From NCBI GenBank assembly GCA_004352715.1, contig SCFE01000088.1, forward strand, positions 3,166 to 67,165: DNA of 64,000 nt, in the 5' to 3' direction. Origin of the DNA: Hofstenia miamia. Lineage: Eukaryota > Xenacoelomorpha > Acoela. Under the pieces are notes generated by a model that did not search any database, had not been told where the DNA came from, and was given only the letters and a program-made list of their open reading frames with translations. Made by a program: the position numbers and the translations under genes. Positions 12,546-24,596 of this stretch are shown piece after piece (within the stretch, counting starts at the first letter, position 1; each line of letters starts with the position of its first letter).

Positions 12546-13160
12546 NTGTTGAAGAAACAATCCGAATGTTCATTTTAAGAAATCAAAATTTTGAAAAAAA
12601 TTGTTTTTTGCAGGTAGTCTATAATTCATAATGCGGCTTTATGCAGAGAAAGCAACAAAAACACTCTTATAATGGAGCTTAGAGTTACAGTACTCGGCCC
12701 ACAAATCACCATAATTCCTGTGAGCGATGATTCATCTCAACCTCATTCCACTCCACGAGTATTCCCATCCCACTTGATCAGGCTGCAAATTTGCGCATTT
12801 GAAAAGTTTTCCTTAATCACTCCATGTCAACGCAATCATGATAAAAGTATATTCTTTTTGTTACTATTTGAGAACCATTCCTTATAAATACATTACACTT
12901 CCAATTGTTTTATCATCTGGAGATTTTGCCCTATCTTTTTTTGCTATAATAAAAAGACATATGAATTGCAGAATCGGGAATTTCATATGAAAGATGAGTT
13001 TCAGCAATAAGTAAAATGTTGAAAATGTTTTTATCATGATATCATGTTCTTCAATCTTATACGTTATTGACTGGGACTTGTTCAAAAAATGTTAGACTAT
13101 TAGTCTTTGGACACGTAGGCTCGGTAAAAAGCCGGAAATTAGAAACCGGCTGATTGTCAA
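11510..13160. other. AT-rich non-coding region
   Basis: No supported gene. An (AT)n tract ends at the single N at 12546. A 71-codon open stretch at 12672-12884 lies in GC-richer sequence but has no recognisable domain or convincing splice sites. Confidence 0.4.
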
Positions 13161-13163
13161 CGT

Positions 13164-13681
13164 CAGTGCTGATCAGTTAAATTAATTTAACTATTTTTCA
13201 CCACTTAAAGTATTTTCATTTAATTTGACTAATTAGTTTAACTATTTACAAATTGATTCTGAAAAAATAGGCACGATATTGCTTAGTCCGAGCGACGACA
13301 AGGCTTGTTGCAAACGTAGAGTGCGGGAGGACAAAAATGTTGAAATAAAATCAGAAATTGTTGAATACTTCAGAATTATTTAACTAATTCGACTAAAGTA
13401 AAATATAAGAAAAAACGATAATCGGTGAAATTCTAAAATCGTATCAAACAATTTCGAAAAAAATTTTATCATTCGTATCCAAACATGATCAAACGAGTTT
13501 TCAAGTTGCCAATTTTCATTTGATTTTTACGATTTTCAGTCAAATACGATACTTTTGAAAAGCAGTAAAGTTATTGCTTTCTCGTTTTAACTAAATAGTT
13601 AATAGTTAAACTATTGAAATGAATTAATTTAATTAATTAGTTAAACTATAGATAAACTATTAGTTTAATTGGTCATCACTG
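13164..13681. mobile_element. hAT-like MITE with CAGTG ends
   Basis: A 518-bp element starting CAGTGCTGATCAGTTAAA and ending with its inverted counterpart (rc CAGTGATGACCAATTAAA). The flanks gtcaacgt and gtccacat agree at 6 of 8 bases, compatible with an old 8-bp target duplication. The interior is rich in ttaactaW motifs next to both ends. Eight-base duplication with CAG...CTG-like ends suggests the hAT superfamily; no transposase. Confidence 0.6.
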
Positions 13682-13689
13682 GTCCACAT

Positions 13690-15071
13690 AACGCTTAAGT
13701 CTACGAATTCCTTCGGGATTCTACTTTTAATTAAATCGTATCTTTTTTGAGAAGTTGCGTTTCCAATTCTTTATCTTCTTTAGAAAAGACTTTATTGATT
13801 TTGATTTTCAAATCAAACTACTATTTGCTTACATTTGCAAAAATCTTAGATCGTTTCAAGTATTTGTTCTACTTTGTATCTACTCAAGTCTTGGATATTT
13901 TGAAAGTATTGAAAGTGAGGAATAATATATTGAATGAATCATTTTGCTTTAGTTTCATCACGTTCCAAATAATTATTTCCTGCAGATTCCAATTAAAACA
14001 TGCGGCTACAATTATTGAAACCTAGAGAATGTTCTTTGGGTTCATGAGGTATAAATATTTGCTAAAACCCTTCATCTATGATTAAATAGTAGATGTGCAT
14101 TTTTCAACGGCTTTAATAAATTTTTTAAAAATTTATATGCTTTGAAGTTTTCAAAGTTCAGCTATCTAGACTCTTTTTTACCATTATCCACACCTCCATT
14201 ATAAACAAGTATGTTTGATATACCAGTAGAAGGTGTATCAAGCTGGTTATCAGAAAAAGCAGTGCAAGAATTATTCCAATGCATAAAAATGCATTTAGGA
14301 TGAGAAATGTTGGACATATTTGCCAAATTTAATTGAAATAAAGGGCAAACAAAAACCGAGCGCACCAGTAATAATCTGCGAATTTGATTACATTGTGTAT
14401 ATAATGCGTCACATAAGAATATATTATTATTTATATTACTATTTTATTATTATTATAAATTTGGAAATTATCTGTGAACAATAAATGTTTCCATTTTTTA
14501 ATACAAGTACAATATATGATTGTTTTAGCACTAGAAAAACCGATTGGTCAAATTTGACCACTTTGCACATCTTAAATGCATTTGTAATGCCTCATGTAAT
14601 GAGGATTTAAATAGAAAAACAGCTTATTTTTTCTTCTGATACTTTTCTTTTATTTGCTTTTGTTTTCGTTAGTTTTACTTGAATGTGTCAATTCTAACAA
14701 CAGCAGGAATTTAAGAAATAGAATCGTCGGGCTTTCTAGTGTTAAAGCTTGCTTTTCGAACAATTTCTTGAAAATTTCATAGCCAATTGTTTGGTTTATT
14801 TTCATTTATATTTACTTTTCCACGTGGCGAATGTGTTTTTAAGGTTTGGTGGTTCGCGGTTCACTCAAGCTAAATAAATCATTAATGTATTTTGTGTTTG
14901 GGTGAAGGAAAAGTTCTCATCCTATTCAGCGTATTTGAAATACTTGGAACCGTTTTCGAATATGGATAAAACAAAAGACTATACACTTTTTACTATATTC
15001 CACAATGCAGCCATTGGCTATGACAGCTGCTACTTTAATTAGGCTTATAAAAAGCATCTTTCTGTTTACAG
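13690..15071. other. AT-rich non-coding region
   Basis: No supported gene or repeat seen. Could be intron of a plus-strand gene if the neighbouring exon candidates are real. Confidence 0.35.
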
Positions 15072-15155
15072 TAGAATTAAGGATTCGTACATGATAATAG
15101 ATATTATGTTTCCCTGCGAAACTCGTTCCGCAACTGGCCCGGTCGCAGTCCCGCG
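15072..15155 (+). CDS. Candidate internal exon, 84 nt
   Basis: Acceptor catctttctgtttacag and donor CCGCG|GTAAGG bracket 84 nt (a multiple of three, phase 2 at both ends). Only one frame is open across it, reading RIKDSYMIIDIMFPCETRSA then TGPVAVPR. GC content rises sharply from the surrounding level. No family recognised; its phase does not fit a direct splice to 16384-16647. Confidence 0.3.
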
Positions 15156-16383
15156 GTAAGGGGACCAAATAACAAACCACAAGAAGGTGCTTGTACCATA
15201 TTTTCAATTTCACTCAGAACGATAAGTAGATGTAAGGGATCGGTACCTGACAAACCTCACATGACTGGTCCCATTTGGTATTGAACATTTGAACATGGTA
15301 CTAAACCAGTGCGAGACTAAATGCGAAAATGTATAGTCCTGCAAGCCTTTGATAACTATTCTCCAGGTGCATGGGTCTTCGGAAGTACAATGTATTCCCT
15401 GTCTAATATTGTTAATTTGTCACTATCATTATAATTGCAATACCGAGTGCTTGAAAATTAACCGTATCTCTTTAAAATTATGTAGATATACCAACAAGGC
15501 GATTGAAGCGTGCTGTATAAATTTAGTTCTATTTTAGCATATTTAGGCTCGATTCATTTTTTACAATAACTCCAATACTAGTACAATTGCATGTGTTACA
15601 TCATATGGATTAATTGACTGTGGAAGGCACATGCCCGAGTGCTTCCAAAACTCATTTATAAGCTTTCTGATTTTCTTAAATTCCTACAAAGTATTTTGAG
15701 TCGGAATTGTCGAATATCCTATTTCGAATGAAAGTACTGTTTTGTTTTTACCTGCAATGTCTTTCTAGGAAACTAAGTGCCAAGAAAAATCCGTCGAAAT
15801 GAGAGACAGAAATAGTTGAACAGAATTCCAACTTTAACTTGTTGCACATTTCCTGACTAATTCATGAAAAAACCACTAGTTTTGATTCAAATTGAGCTCC
15901 AAATGACATTTTGACAATCTTAGAAATATTTTCTTTGTCCTAGAAAAATCATGGAGTTCATATTGCATCAGCCATACACTAATACTAATGTTCTCAAATA
16001 TTACAACATTTTAACAAAAATTTAAAACCCTGAACCAAAAATAATAATATGGCCTTTTTCAACCTACCACTACAGATTTAGAATGAATATTAGGTCAATT
16101 CAACAAGCTATGTTATTAAATAGTACTTAAATTTGTTAATGGTCTGCCTTTGACAATATAATTTGATGAACTTAAATTTTGTAAGATGTGACTTACCGAA
16201 TCTTATTCCAAAAAACATCGACACGTATAATGCGATTTAGCTAAAATTTATTTTGCTATAAAATTGCATTTTCATTAAACATACAATTTTTAGTGTAGAA
16301 ATGAGTGGGGAACTTTAACATATTTAATCGATTATTTTACCTACTAGTACATACATGATGTATATAAACCATCACACTTGTAG

Positions 16384-16647
16384 GTGCCGTGTAATAAAGA
16401 AATATCATGTGATCAAATACAAGATTTTGTCTCTAGTGATGAACACTTTTTCAACACTTCTCGTGAATATTACAATAACATTTGCGGTTGCATTGAAAAA
16501 GTATCTCCTCGAAGTGCGCGAAGAAATGCCTCATTGACAATACTGCCTTTAGAAGCATGCGATCCTAGAGTGGTCTTCACATGTGGAAACACTAAATCCA
16601 ATCAATTTCTTGCCGTTCCAGGTCAGGACTCGAGTTGCAGACTCATT
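16384..16647 (+). CDS. Candidate internal exon, cysteine-rich, 88 codons
   Basis: Exon of 264 nt between acceptor cacacttgtag and donor CTCATT|GTAAGT, phase 0 at both ends. The frame (VPCNKEISCDQIQDFVSS ... PGQDSSCRLI) has seven cysteines, including ICGCIE, EACDPR and FTCGN, and potential N-glycosylation sites NTS and NAS. This looks like part of an extracellular domain. Reading stays open through the donor for only 11 codons. I do not recognise the family. It may belong with other plus-strand exons in 10-19 kb. Splice sites, length, cysteine spacing and composition together make a real exon likely. Confidence 0.55.
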
Positions 16648-16894
16648 GTAAGTGAATCCTTCTGTATTTACGCTTTTTAGTAGCAATTATTCCATATGAT
16701 AGTCTTAATTGACACAATTAATAAAATTGGGCTTACAAGTGCGCACCTTCTGCACTAAAATATTTATAAGTGCTTCTGAAAATTGGAATGTGTGTATTAC
16801 ACTGTTGGCCTGATTAGTTTCACCCTGTACCCTTATTCTTCAGACTTTGCAATAATAAGGAAAATTTTAATGAATCATCAGTTAAACAAAAGCG

Positions 16895-16901
<7 letters not shown>

Positions 16902-16938
<37 letters not shown>

Positions 16939-16956
16939 CAAAAACATATATAAATT

Positions 16957-16988
<32 letters not shown>
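16902..16988. repeat. (AT)n microsatellites
   Basis: Two tracts, 16902-16935 and 16963-16988, separated by 27 bp; the second provides the TA target for the adjacent MITE. Confidence 0.9.
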
Positions 16989-17254
16989 CAGTCGCGGCCA
17001 CTGGATTAGCATCACTTCAGTATTAATATATTAAATTATATACAAAACTTCTTTATTATTGCCCATTCTTAACATGTGATATGCGTTGCGTATGCGGTTA
17101 ATTTATTACATGTTATATATTTTGCTTTATTCTCATTGGCAGAACATAAATCATAACACTTATTATTCGATTCACCTGCAATTATAATGAGTTGCTTGCA
17201 TGACTGAAAACATACTTTTAGCATTGTGTGATGCAAATCCAGTGGCGGTGGCTG
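16989..17254. mobile_element. Tc1/mariner-type MITE, 266 bp
   Basis: Flanked by TA on both sides. The left end CAGTCGCGGCCACTGGATTA and the right end (reverse complement CAGCCACCGCCACTGGATTT) form 27-bp inverted repeats matching at 23 positions, both continuing GCATCAC. No coding capacity. TA duplication with CAG-starting repeats fits the Tc1/mariner superfamily. Confidence 0.75.
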
Positions 17255-17289
17255 TATATATGTAGGAACATGATTGATCAATGTATTTC

Positions 17290-19389
17290 CTTAATGATAT
17301 CTAAGTGCGCACCTGAAAAAAAAACTTTAAGGCCTTGATTTGACTGCTAAGATTTTCCAACCTAATCTAAGCTAGATATTAGAATAGTTGCAAACAAAGC
17401 GTTTGTTGTATTTGAAAACGAGGATTAATTAATGGCATTGTATGATTAATGTTATCTATACTGGATTTGTCAAAATATTTTTAAAATATTTTATTTATTT
17501 TTTTATGCATTGAAATTGTTTTTAAAGGTCGCTGAACGTGCATTTATTCAATTTTTGGTAGATTGAAGGTTGTTTGCCACCCGTTCATCATTATATTTAC
17601 GAAATGATAAATAATGTTTACACTATGCGCCAAGGTTGTATATTGTCTGTGTGCATAGCTAAATATATTTAACAGAAAACCTGTCAACAATTTTTAATTC
17701 AATCGAGTTAAAAGATCATGAATTTCGGAATAATTAGTGAGCGTAAAGTGGTTCCTAATAGTTTGCGTATGAATATAATATTTTTGATGTCTTTGAATTG
17801 AGCTTTGGTATTCAATATTGTCATTTAGTTGGATGTTAGATAATAAAAATGACTAAATTTAATGCACTTGTTATATTGTTTTTAGTATACGGGATTTAGA
17901 TTTAGTGCTGCAACGAAAATAGAATTTGAAAATTATCATTTGTGGATTCCATACAATTTATTAAGAGCTTTCATTTCATTGGTCTATTTTTGTGCATGCC
18001 ATAAAATTCATAAAAACTTATATTTTGATTGTCACTAATTTTTGTGAATTTCATAAAATTTCTGACAATATTTACTTAGATTGTCAATTATCTCTGTGGA
18101 TTCCACAAAATATCTGAAACGAATTAAATTTCACTAAGCTCTGTCCCAGTTAATAAGTAAACCGCTTTTTTAGGAAAATGAGGTAGTATGATATAAACAC
18201 GAGTATAAATTCAAGTTTTGATTTTCATTTTTTTTGTAATATGCACACGATTCTAAACTATCTAATTCGAGCCAAAACCATGGTATTTACGCTATAATAA
18301 AACCCCAATTATTGATATAAAACTTTACTTATTAACTGGGATAGAGTTTAGTTAATTATTTTGATCGATTTCACAAAAATGCAAATTATTTTTTAACATT
18401 TAAATTTTAAATTGCAATAATATAAATGAAAACGGTGATATATTCCATTTTTATGTGTCTCAATACTTATGCTAAGCTCTACTCGTATGTTGAATTAAAA
18501 AGAGGCTCACCTCCTTCATATCACCTTCAGTCATACTAATGCAATTAATTATACCATATTTTGAGTGGTTATTATAAAAAATTTAAAAGAAAAATCAAAG
18601 AATGGTGTTAGTTAATAAAATATTAGTACATAATTGTGAACAAAGTCTGACAAACTACAGTAAATATATATATTATGCCACAGACTTCTAAGAAGTGATT
18701 ATGCTCAATAGTTTAATCAATTAGTAGGTATACATGTAAATATTTTAAGAGTATATTTTTGAACGAAGAAATTCAACAAAAATTTGAGTATTTCCAGAAT
18801 CAAATTTCGCATACTTTTTGTGGAAATAAATTTTCTCATTACAGCCTTCTCCAAGATCTTTTATATTTTTACAAAAGAAGAACGCGCAATATGACCACAA
18901 CTTGCCGACTGTGTAACTATGATCAGGGCAGATCGATGAGGTGTACGTGTGCAAAATATTTAAAGTTCAGCTAACAATTTCCAATTATATGTGATTTCAT
19001 TTTCATTATAGTGACAAATGCAGGCTCAACATCACAGTGACTAGCCATAATTCTACCACCAATTTTTAAGGCATATATCGTACATGAGATTTTCTCATCC
19101 TTGCTGTTACTGCTTGGACCAGTTCTCGAATTTTCAAATTTTATCTGTGTGTATGTGTAAATTTAAGTGAAACATATTATAATAATAGTGTTTTTTGAAA
19201 CTTTGTAGATTATAAAAAAGCCTAAAAATACTTATTTCGGTTTAAAGTAAATTGTTTTTCTATAATTCCAAACTGATATTACTTAGTTACAGACTTTATT
19301 CTTTAATTACCCAAATAAGTATTTTTTCTTTTGTGATAATTTTATTTTAATTTTTTTCTTAAGTTCTTCAAAATTAGATTCTTATTTTT
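17290..19389. other. AT-rich non-coding region
   Basis: No supported gene. At 18831 an acceptor-like ttttctcattacag precedes sequence open in two frames, one ending in a stop after 23 codons, the other reaching a GT at about 18928. Neither is recognisable, and it is only a possible downstream exon of the plus-strand candidates. Confidence 0.3.
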
Positions 19390-19798
19390 CAGGCTATAAG
19401 TTGTTCCATAGATCTATACAGTAATTGATAAAACAGTTCTTCACATTTTTTTTGTAAATTTAACATTTCCATAGCACTTTGTTCAAATATGTAGTTTTGA
19501 AGAAAATTTTTCTTCTAATCTAATTTTGAGAAAATAATTGTAATGATTTTAGTCTTTTTAAATAGTCTAGTAAAAAAACATTGTGTATTCTTCTAGTGTT
19601 TTCTTGATTTTTATTTTCACAGATGATAGCTAGGGGCCAGTTCAACATTCTTTCAAGCTTTTTCTTTGATCTTTTAAGCAAGTTTGTAAACAAACATGAC
19701 GAATATAGATATTGAGGAAGAATATATGATTTTAGTATCGTAATTTTCCATTTAATTTGTATATTTCTTTGTAAAGAGTACTTTGATCCCTTGGCCAT
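19390..19798 (-). pseudogene. LINE reverse transcriptase C-terminal fragment
   Basis: Minus-strand reading includes LKSYILPQYLYSSCLFTN, the conserved LPxxxYxxxxF block after the RT thumb of APE-type LINEs, then KLERMLNWPLAIICENK and DYLKRLKSLQLF. A stop at 19520-19522 cuts it, and more relics (EQSAMEMLNLQKKCEELF and YRSMEQLIA) follow in another frame to about 19390. No catalytic RT motif remains. Confidence 0.65.
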
Positions 19799-19799
19799 T

Positions 19800-21503
19800 T
19801 TTTATTATTATATTAATATGCTCTTTAAATATTCATTTATTATCAATAATAATAATACCTAGGTATACAATTTTATCATTTATTTCTTTGCATGAATCTA
19901 AAATATTTCGAAACTAGGTAAATTTCAATTTTATCGTGAAAATTTTATTTACACAGTTAAGTCACTATATTTACAATTCTACACATATTATTTAATATTA
20001 CACCATGGAATTTAGTTTTGTTAATATTACAAGAAGCATTTTATCTAGATTCCCAGGAGTCAAACAATGAATTTATTTTAAGGGATTTATAATGTTGCTC
20101 AGACGGCATCCAATTAAAAAATATTGTCTTCTTCAATGCACATTAAATATTGCTTGTCAAATCAATTGTCATTATTGGTTAATGAATGACATAATATGCC
20201 TGGTATGGCCTATTTTTGATTAATTACGTTTCTTTGAGAAATTCATGTTTTACATAATATTGCATAAATATACAAAAAATAAAAATAAATATACCAATTT
20301 TATAAAATATAATAATTAATACTAACTTGGTGTCGACAAAAATTTTAAGGAAGAGAAGGCTTTCCTTCATAATTTTTGCCCAAAAAAATTGGTCCTATTC
20401 GGCATTTTCTCAGTTCATAGTTGATAGTAGTAGTCAACCATGTAGCCTCGAGGGGAGCAAGACGGCTAGCTGCCCTCTCCCCATTCATAGTCATTAGATT
20501 GAATTGATTAGAGCATTATCAAATCGAAATGCAGAATTTCTGAGTTACACTTGATTTCAAAAAATTTTAAATACATTTAGTATTGATTGTGTAAAATGGA
20601 TTGTAACATGTTTTTAATGTATCAAATACACACACACACNNNNNNNNNNNNNNNNNNNNNNNNNNNNNTATATATATATGGCAAGTCATTTTTATGTGTA
20701 TACATAGATTTTCAAAAATGAATTGAGCTAGATACTGACTCTTTCTGATTTGGGGTGCTATATTAATTTATTGCTTTAATTATTTATTGTGTGAAGAATT
20801 ACAAAAGCATTTAGTGCTGACTCTTATTTTAAAATTGGTTGATGTTGACAAGTTTACATTCATTTCTTAGTTAAATCAGTGTTTTTAATTAAACAAGCTA
20901 AGTCTTTAAATAAAATTTGCGAAAAAATGCTATTCTTTTGAGATACAGTATATCAGAAGTTAAAGGCTTTCCATCATGGATATGGTAAATATTAATTTCG
21001 AAATCGTTGTGTTAGAAAAAACCAGCCTTTATTCCTATGTTGCTACATACGAGAGAGTAAAGCAGATTCTAGGATATTATTTTGGATAATCAAAACCTTG
21101 GAAAATATGATCTCCTTTTTCTCTTTCAAAGAAATTGATTTGAAATAAAATTTTTTCAAAAAGGATTTCTAAATTATCACGCATGCAAAAAACTTTTTTT
21201 GCCACTCTTTTAAGAAATTCTTACGGCTCTTTGTAATTAAATGTTTGGAACTAAGTGGTGCACTGAATGGGATACATTTTTCATCTGGGTAGTCGCGACC
21301 CTTGTTAAAAAACAAAACATTTCCATTTTAATGGCACTTTAATCCTATTTAATGGAAAAATAATTGCAATATCGTGGAATTATAATGCTATTTTTTTGCC
21401 ATTTTAATGCTATAATAATCTATTTAAATTGAATTTTGATTTCATTTAATGGAGTAATATTTAAAATAAAACTACTATAGAAAATAAATATAATTTAAAA
21501 AAT

Positions 21504-21542
<39 letters not shown>

Positions 21543-22030
21543 CAATATACTTAATAATTTATCATGTAAATTTGTATTGGTTATATATAAACTATCAAAC
21601 TCTGTTTAGACTTTGCAAATAGATTTGATTATTTACTATCATTAAATTATAGATATAAAAATTCGCCAGTTGATCTATGGAAACAGCATGATTGTGGCAT
21701 TCAGTTGCATAACTGAGACTCTTTATAGAAAATCACATCTGCTTCATTCCTAAAGCAATATTAAATGCGACTAATCCAAAGTTTTCCAATGTTTGAATGG
21801 TTGCACTTTTCTAATATTTGAAAGGACACTCAAAACAAATTTGAGAGTTTTTAGGTTGCAAACACATTCAAACATAAATGGCAGTTGAGAAATTTGAAAA
21901 ATCCTTCTAGAGAAGTATTTATGCTTGGCATTAGCAAAAGAAATTCACACATGTTTATTTGGTTACTTATTTACTTTTCAATCTAATTACCACAACATTG
22001 TAAGGCATAATAATGATTTATAGTGCTAAA
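19800..22030. other. AT-rich non-coding region
   Basis: No gene. Contains (CA)n plus a 29-bp gap at 20629-20668 followed by (TA)n, an (AT)n tract at 21506-21541, and a GC-richer patch near 20440-20480 of unknown origin. Confidence 0.45.
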
Positions 22031-22049
22031 TTTAGTTTTATACATTTTA

Positions 22050-23125
22050 GCTATAGTTTGGTTCAAAAAAAATGAGACTGCACCGAATTTTGTAATTTTG
22101 TGTTGGCATAAGGTACGTTGTCAATAGGAACTGAACTGTTTTTGGACATCTAACTGCAATTCCAGCACAAATGATTTCACTAATTAAATACCTGTTAACA
22201 ACACCTGGTCCTAACAGAACTTTCAAAGAAATATTTATGAAAATAAGTTCTCAAGAACAACGAGATTTACTTCAACGTCTATACAAGAATGGCCCAAAGA
22301 CCGGCAAAGTTTACGCAAGCTGGTTAAAATTTCAAAGGCGACTTTCTACAGGATAAACAAGATTCTCGAAAAAAGCAATTCGACAGAGAAAAAGAAAGGA
22401 AGTGGAAGGCCGCGAATTTTGGAAGGAAGCGACCGGAAAATTCTATTTAAAACTGCGTTGTGTAACTCCTTACAATCAACTTTGCAAATAACTCAGCGGT
22501 TTCAACAAGCCAGGGGAAGCAAGTTTCCAAGTCTACGGTCTATAGAGCGCTAAAAGAGTCTGGAATCACAAAGAAAAATGCGAAAAATGTGCCAAACCTG
22601 ACTCAAAAACAAAAAATAGCCAGTTTCCTTCTGCCAAACATGGTTACTGGGTGGATTCTTTGACAACCTATTTACAAAAGAACAGTCAGTTTGCCGGCTA
22701 TTCAGAAACCGGGTTCTTCATTGGTCGTGCAAATCAAAACATCCTGTAAACCCTAGTCCAAAGTTGATACCAGAAATTATGGTTTTAAGCGCTCTCGGTT
22801 ACAGAAGGTTTTACCTCAAAATCTGTGAATTATATATTGAAATTATAGGAGACTTTATTGCATTTGCTAATGGCCTATATCCTGGTGGTTGGATACTCCA
22901 AAATGTCGCAACTTGGCATACCTCTCGTCAGACCAAGTTTTTTGAAGAGCAAATATTCAGTTTTTACAGTGGGCTGCAAACGCACCAGATCTTTCTCCAA
23001 TAGAAAATATCTGGAGCATCCTCAAGGACTTCGTGGAGAAGAAAAATCCCAAAAACGTTGCTGAGTTAAAGCAGTATATTCTGGAATCGGAGCAAAAAAT
23101 TTCTTTTAATTTGAAAAAAATTTAA
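22050..23125 (+). pseudogene. Tc1/mariner transposase, decayed
   Basis: Relics in order: a helix-turn-helix region (QRDLLQRLYKNGPKTGKVYA, then SGRPRILEGSDRKI), a catalytic-domain start FFDNLFTKE (the first D kept, the usual DE changed to DN), MVLSALGYRRFYLK, a second region NVATWHTS.QTKFFEEQ, and a clear APDLSPIENIWSILKDF block carrying the last acidic residue of the DDE triad, then EKKNPKNVAELKQYI. At least five frameshifts or stops separate these. Family knowledge: cut-and-paste transposase moving TA-flanked elements. Terminal repeats could not be defined with confidence. Confidence 0.85.
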
Positions 23126-23273
23126 TGGACTCTATCAGTGATAGATTTTCTTACTGCATTGCTACTGACCTCGATATTGTATAATTTTTTGGGTTATAAG
23201 ATGTGCACATTTCAATTATCTATTATTTGATATGGTTTTTGTTGATTTATATAACGTAGCTTGCTTAGAATAG

Positions 23274-23319
<46 letters not shown>
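23274..23319. repeat. (TAA)n microsatellite
   Basis: About 15 TAA units directly abutting the 5' edge of the RLE-type retroelement fragment. Confidence 0.95.
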
Positions 23320-24596
23320 AGAATAAGCAGGCCAGATGAGAGGGAGTTAGAGGAAAAGAATGTTGGAAGAATGGACGAAAGCAGGAACATGATTAGAAGT
23401 TACAGAGCAGAGGCATGCAGGACAAGTGCGAAAGTTACGGTTGGATGAGAGCAAAGGGAAAAAAAGAGTTGAACAGGTTAAGCAAAGGGAAGATGAAGTG
23501 ATAGACGTTGAGGCAGATGTGGCGGAAGCAGCAGAACCAGTGGACGCAGAAACTGAAGCAGCAATCAAGGAAAAGATCAAGGAAGAAATAGGTGAGAGAA
23601 CTAGGTTGCCAGTTCGAAGAGGAGTTAAGAAAAGCAAGCTAGCAGTAGAGATAGCAAAGGTCAACAAAGTGTTCGAGAGGATAGATGCTAGGAGTGTCAC
23701 AGAAGTAAATAGCTTAGTGTATGCAGGCGCATGGGAAGTGCTGAAGAATGTAGGCATGGACAGGAAGAAGAAAAAGCGACAAGATAAGGGAGACAGAAAG
23801 CCAGCATGGGNNNNNNNNNNNNNNNNNNNNNNNNNNNNNNNNNNNNNNNNNNNNNNNNNNNTGAAGAATGTAGGCATGGACATGAAGAAGAAAAAGCGAC
23901 AAGAAGATAAGGGAGACAGAAAGCCAGCATGGGAAAGAAGAATTGAGAATAAAGTGACAAAGATTAGGCAGCAAATAGGAAAGATCAAGATAAGTAAAGC
24001 GGTGCAGGACAGGTGCAGGGTAGGTAAAGAGAAGACAATAGAAACCGCAAGAGAAGAGCTTAAGCAGAGATTAGTTGCAGAAGCTGAGAAACTGAGAAAA
24101 TATAGGACAAGGGCAAAGCAGGCAAGAGACAATATGAAGTTTGAGACCCAAAGCTAAAGCAGGTGAGGACGCAGTAAGGTTCTGGGAGAATATATGGGGA
24201 AGTGCGGCACCAGAGATAGAGAGTGAGCAGATGCAAAAGGAAGTCAGGCGAGAAAAAGTAATCACAACTGCAAAGCTGAAGGAGGCTCTAAAGAAGATGA
24301 AGAACTCGAAGGCGCCAGGCAGAGATGAGGTACATGGGTATTGGCTGAGGAAATTCACAAGTGTTCATGAGAGACTAGCAGTAGCATTAGAGGAGTGTGT
24401 AGTGAGTGAGTGTCCACAGTGGATGGTAGTGGGAAGGACATTTCTGATACAGAAGGACCCAAAGAAAGGTAGTAAGGCAAGCAACTTCAGACCAATAACA
24501 TGTCTGCCAACAACGTGGAAATTGCTATTTTCAGTGATTTCAAGTAGGCTGTCATGTTACTTAGAACAGAATAGGTTGATACCAGAGGAGCAGAAG
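23320..24596 (+). pseudogene. RLE-type (R2/NeSL-like) retrotransposon, N-terminal to early RT
   Basis: 5' portion of a restriction-like-endonuclease LINE. Frame pieces: RPDERELEEKNVGRMDES, then from 23426 a lysine/glutamate-rich region with RTRLPVRRGVKKSKLAVEI and DARSVTEVNSLVYAGAWEVL, then from about 24141 the RT start: KEALKKMKNSKAPGRDEVHG, YWLRKFTSVHERLAVALEEC, GRTFLIQKDPKKG, NFRPITCLPTTWKLL and LEQNRLIPEEQK, the usual lead-in to the RT finger. It then runs into a 1000-N gap. A frameshift lies near 23430 and another near 24140. The 51-bp gap at 23811-23861 is flanked by near-identical 70-bp copies and is probably a mis-joined overlap. Composition is much more GC-rich than the host. Related C-terminal pieces are at 30080-30200 and 32913-33640. 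Confidence 0.88.

Noticed and set aside
23347-24132. 261-codon minus-strand frame rich in Ser/Leu/Phe
   Set aside because: Antisense of the purine-rich RLE-type coding sequence.
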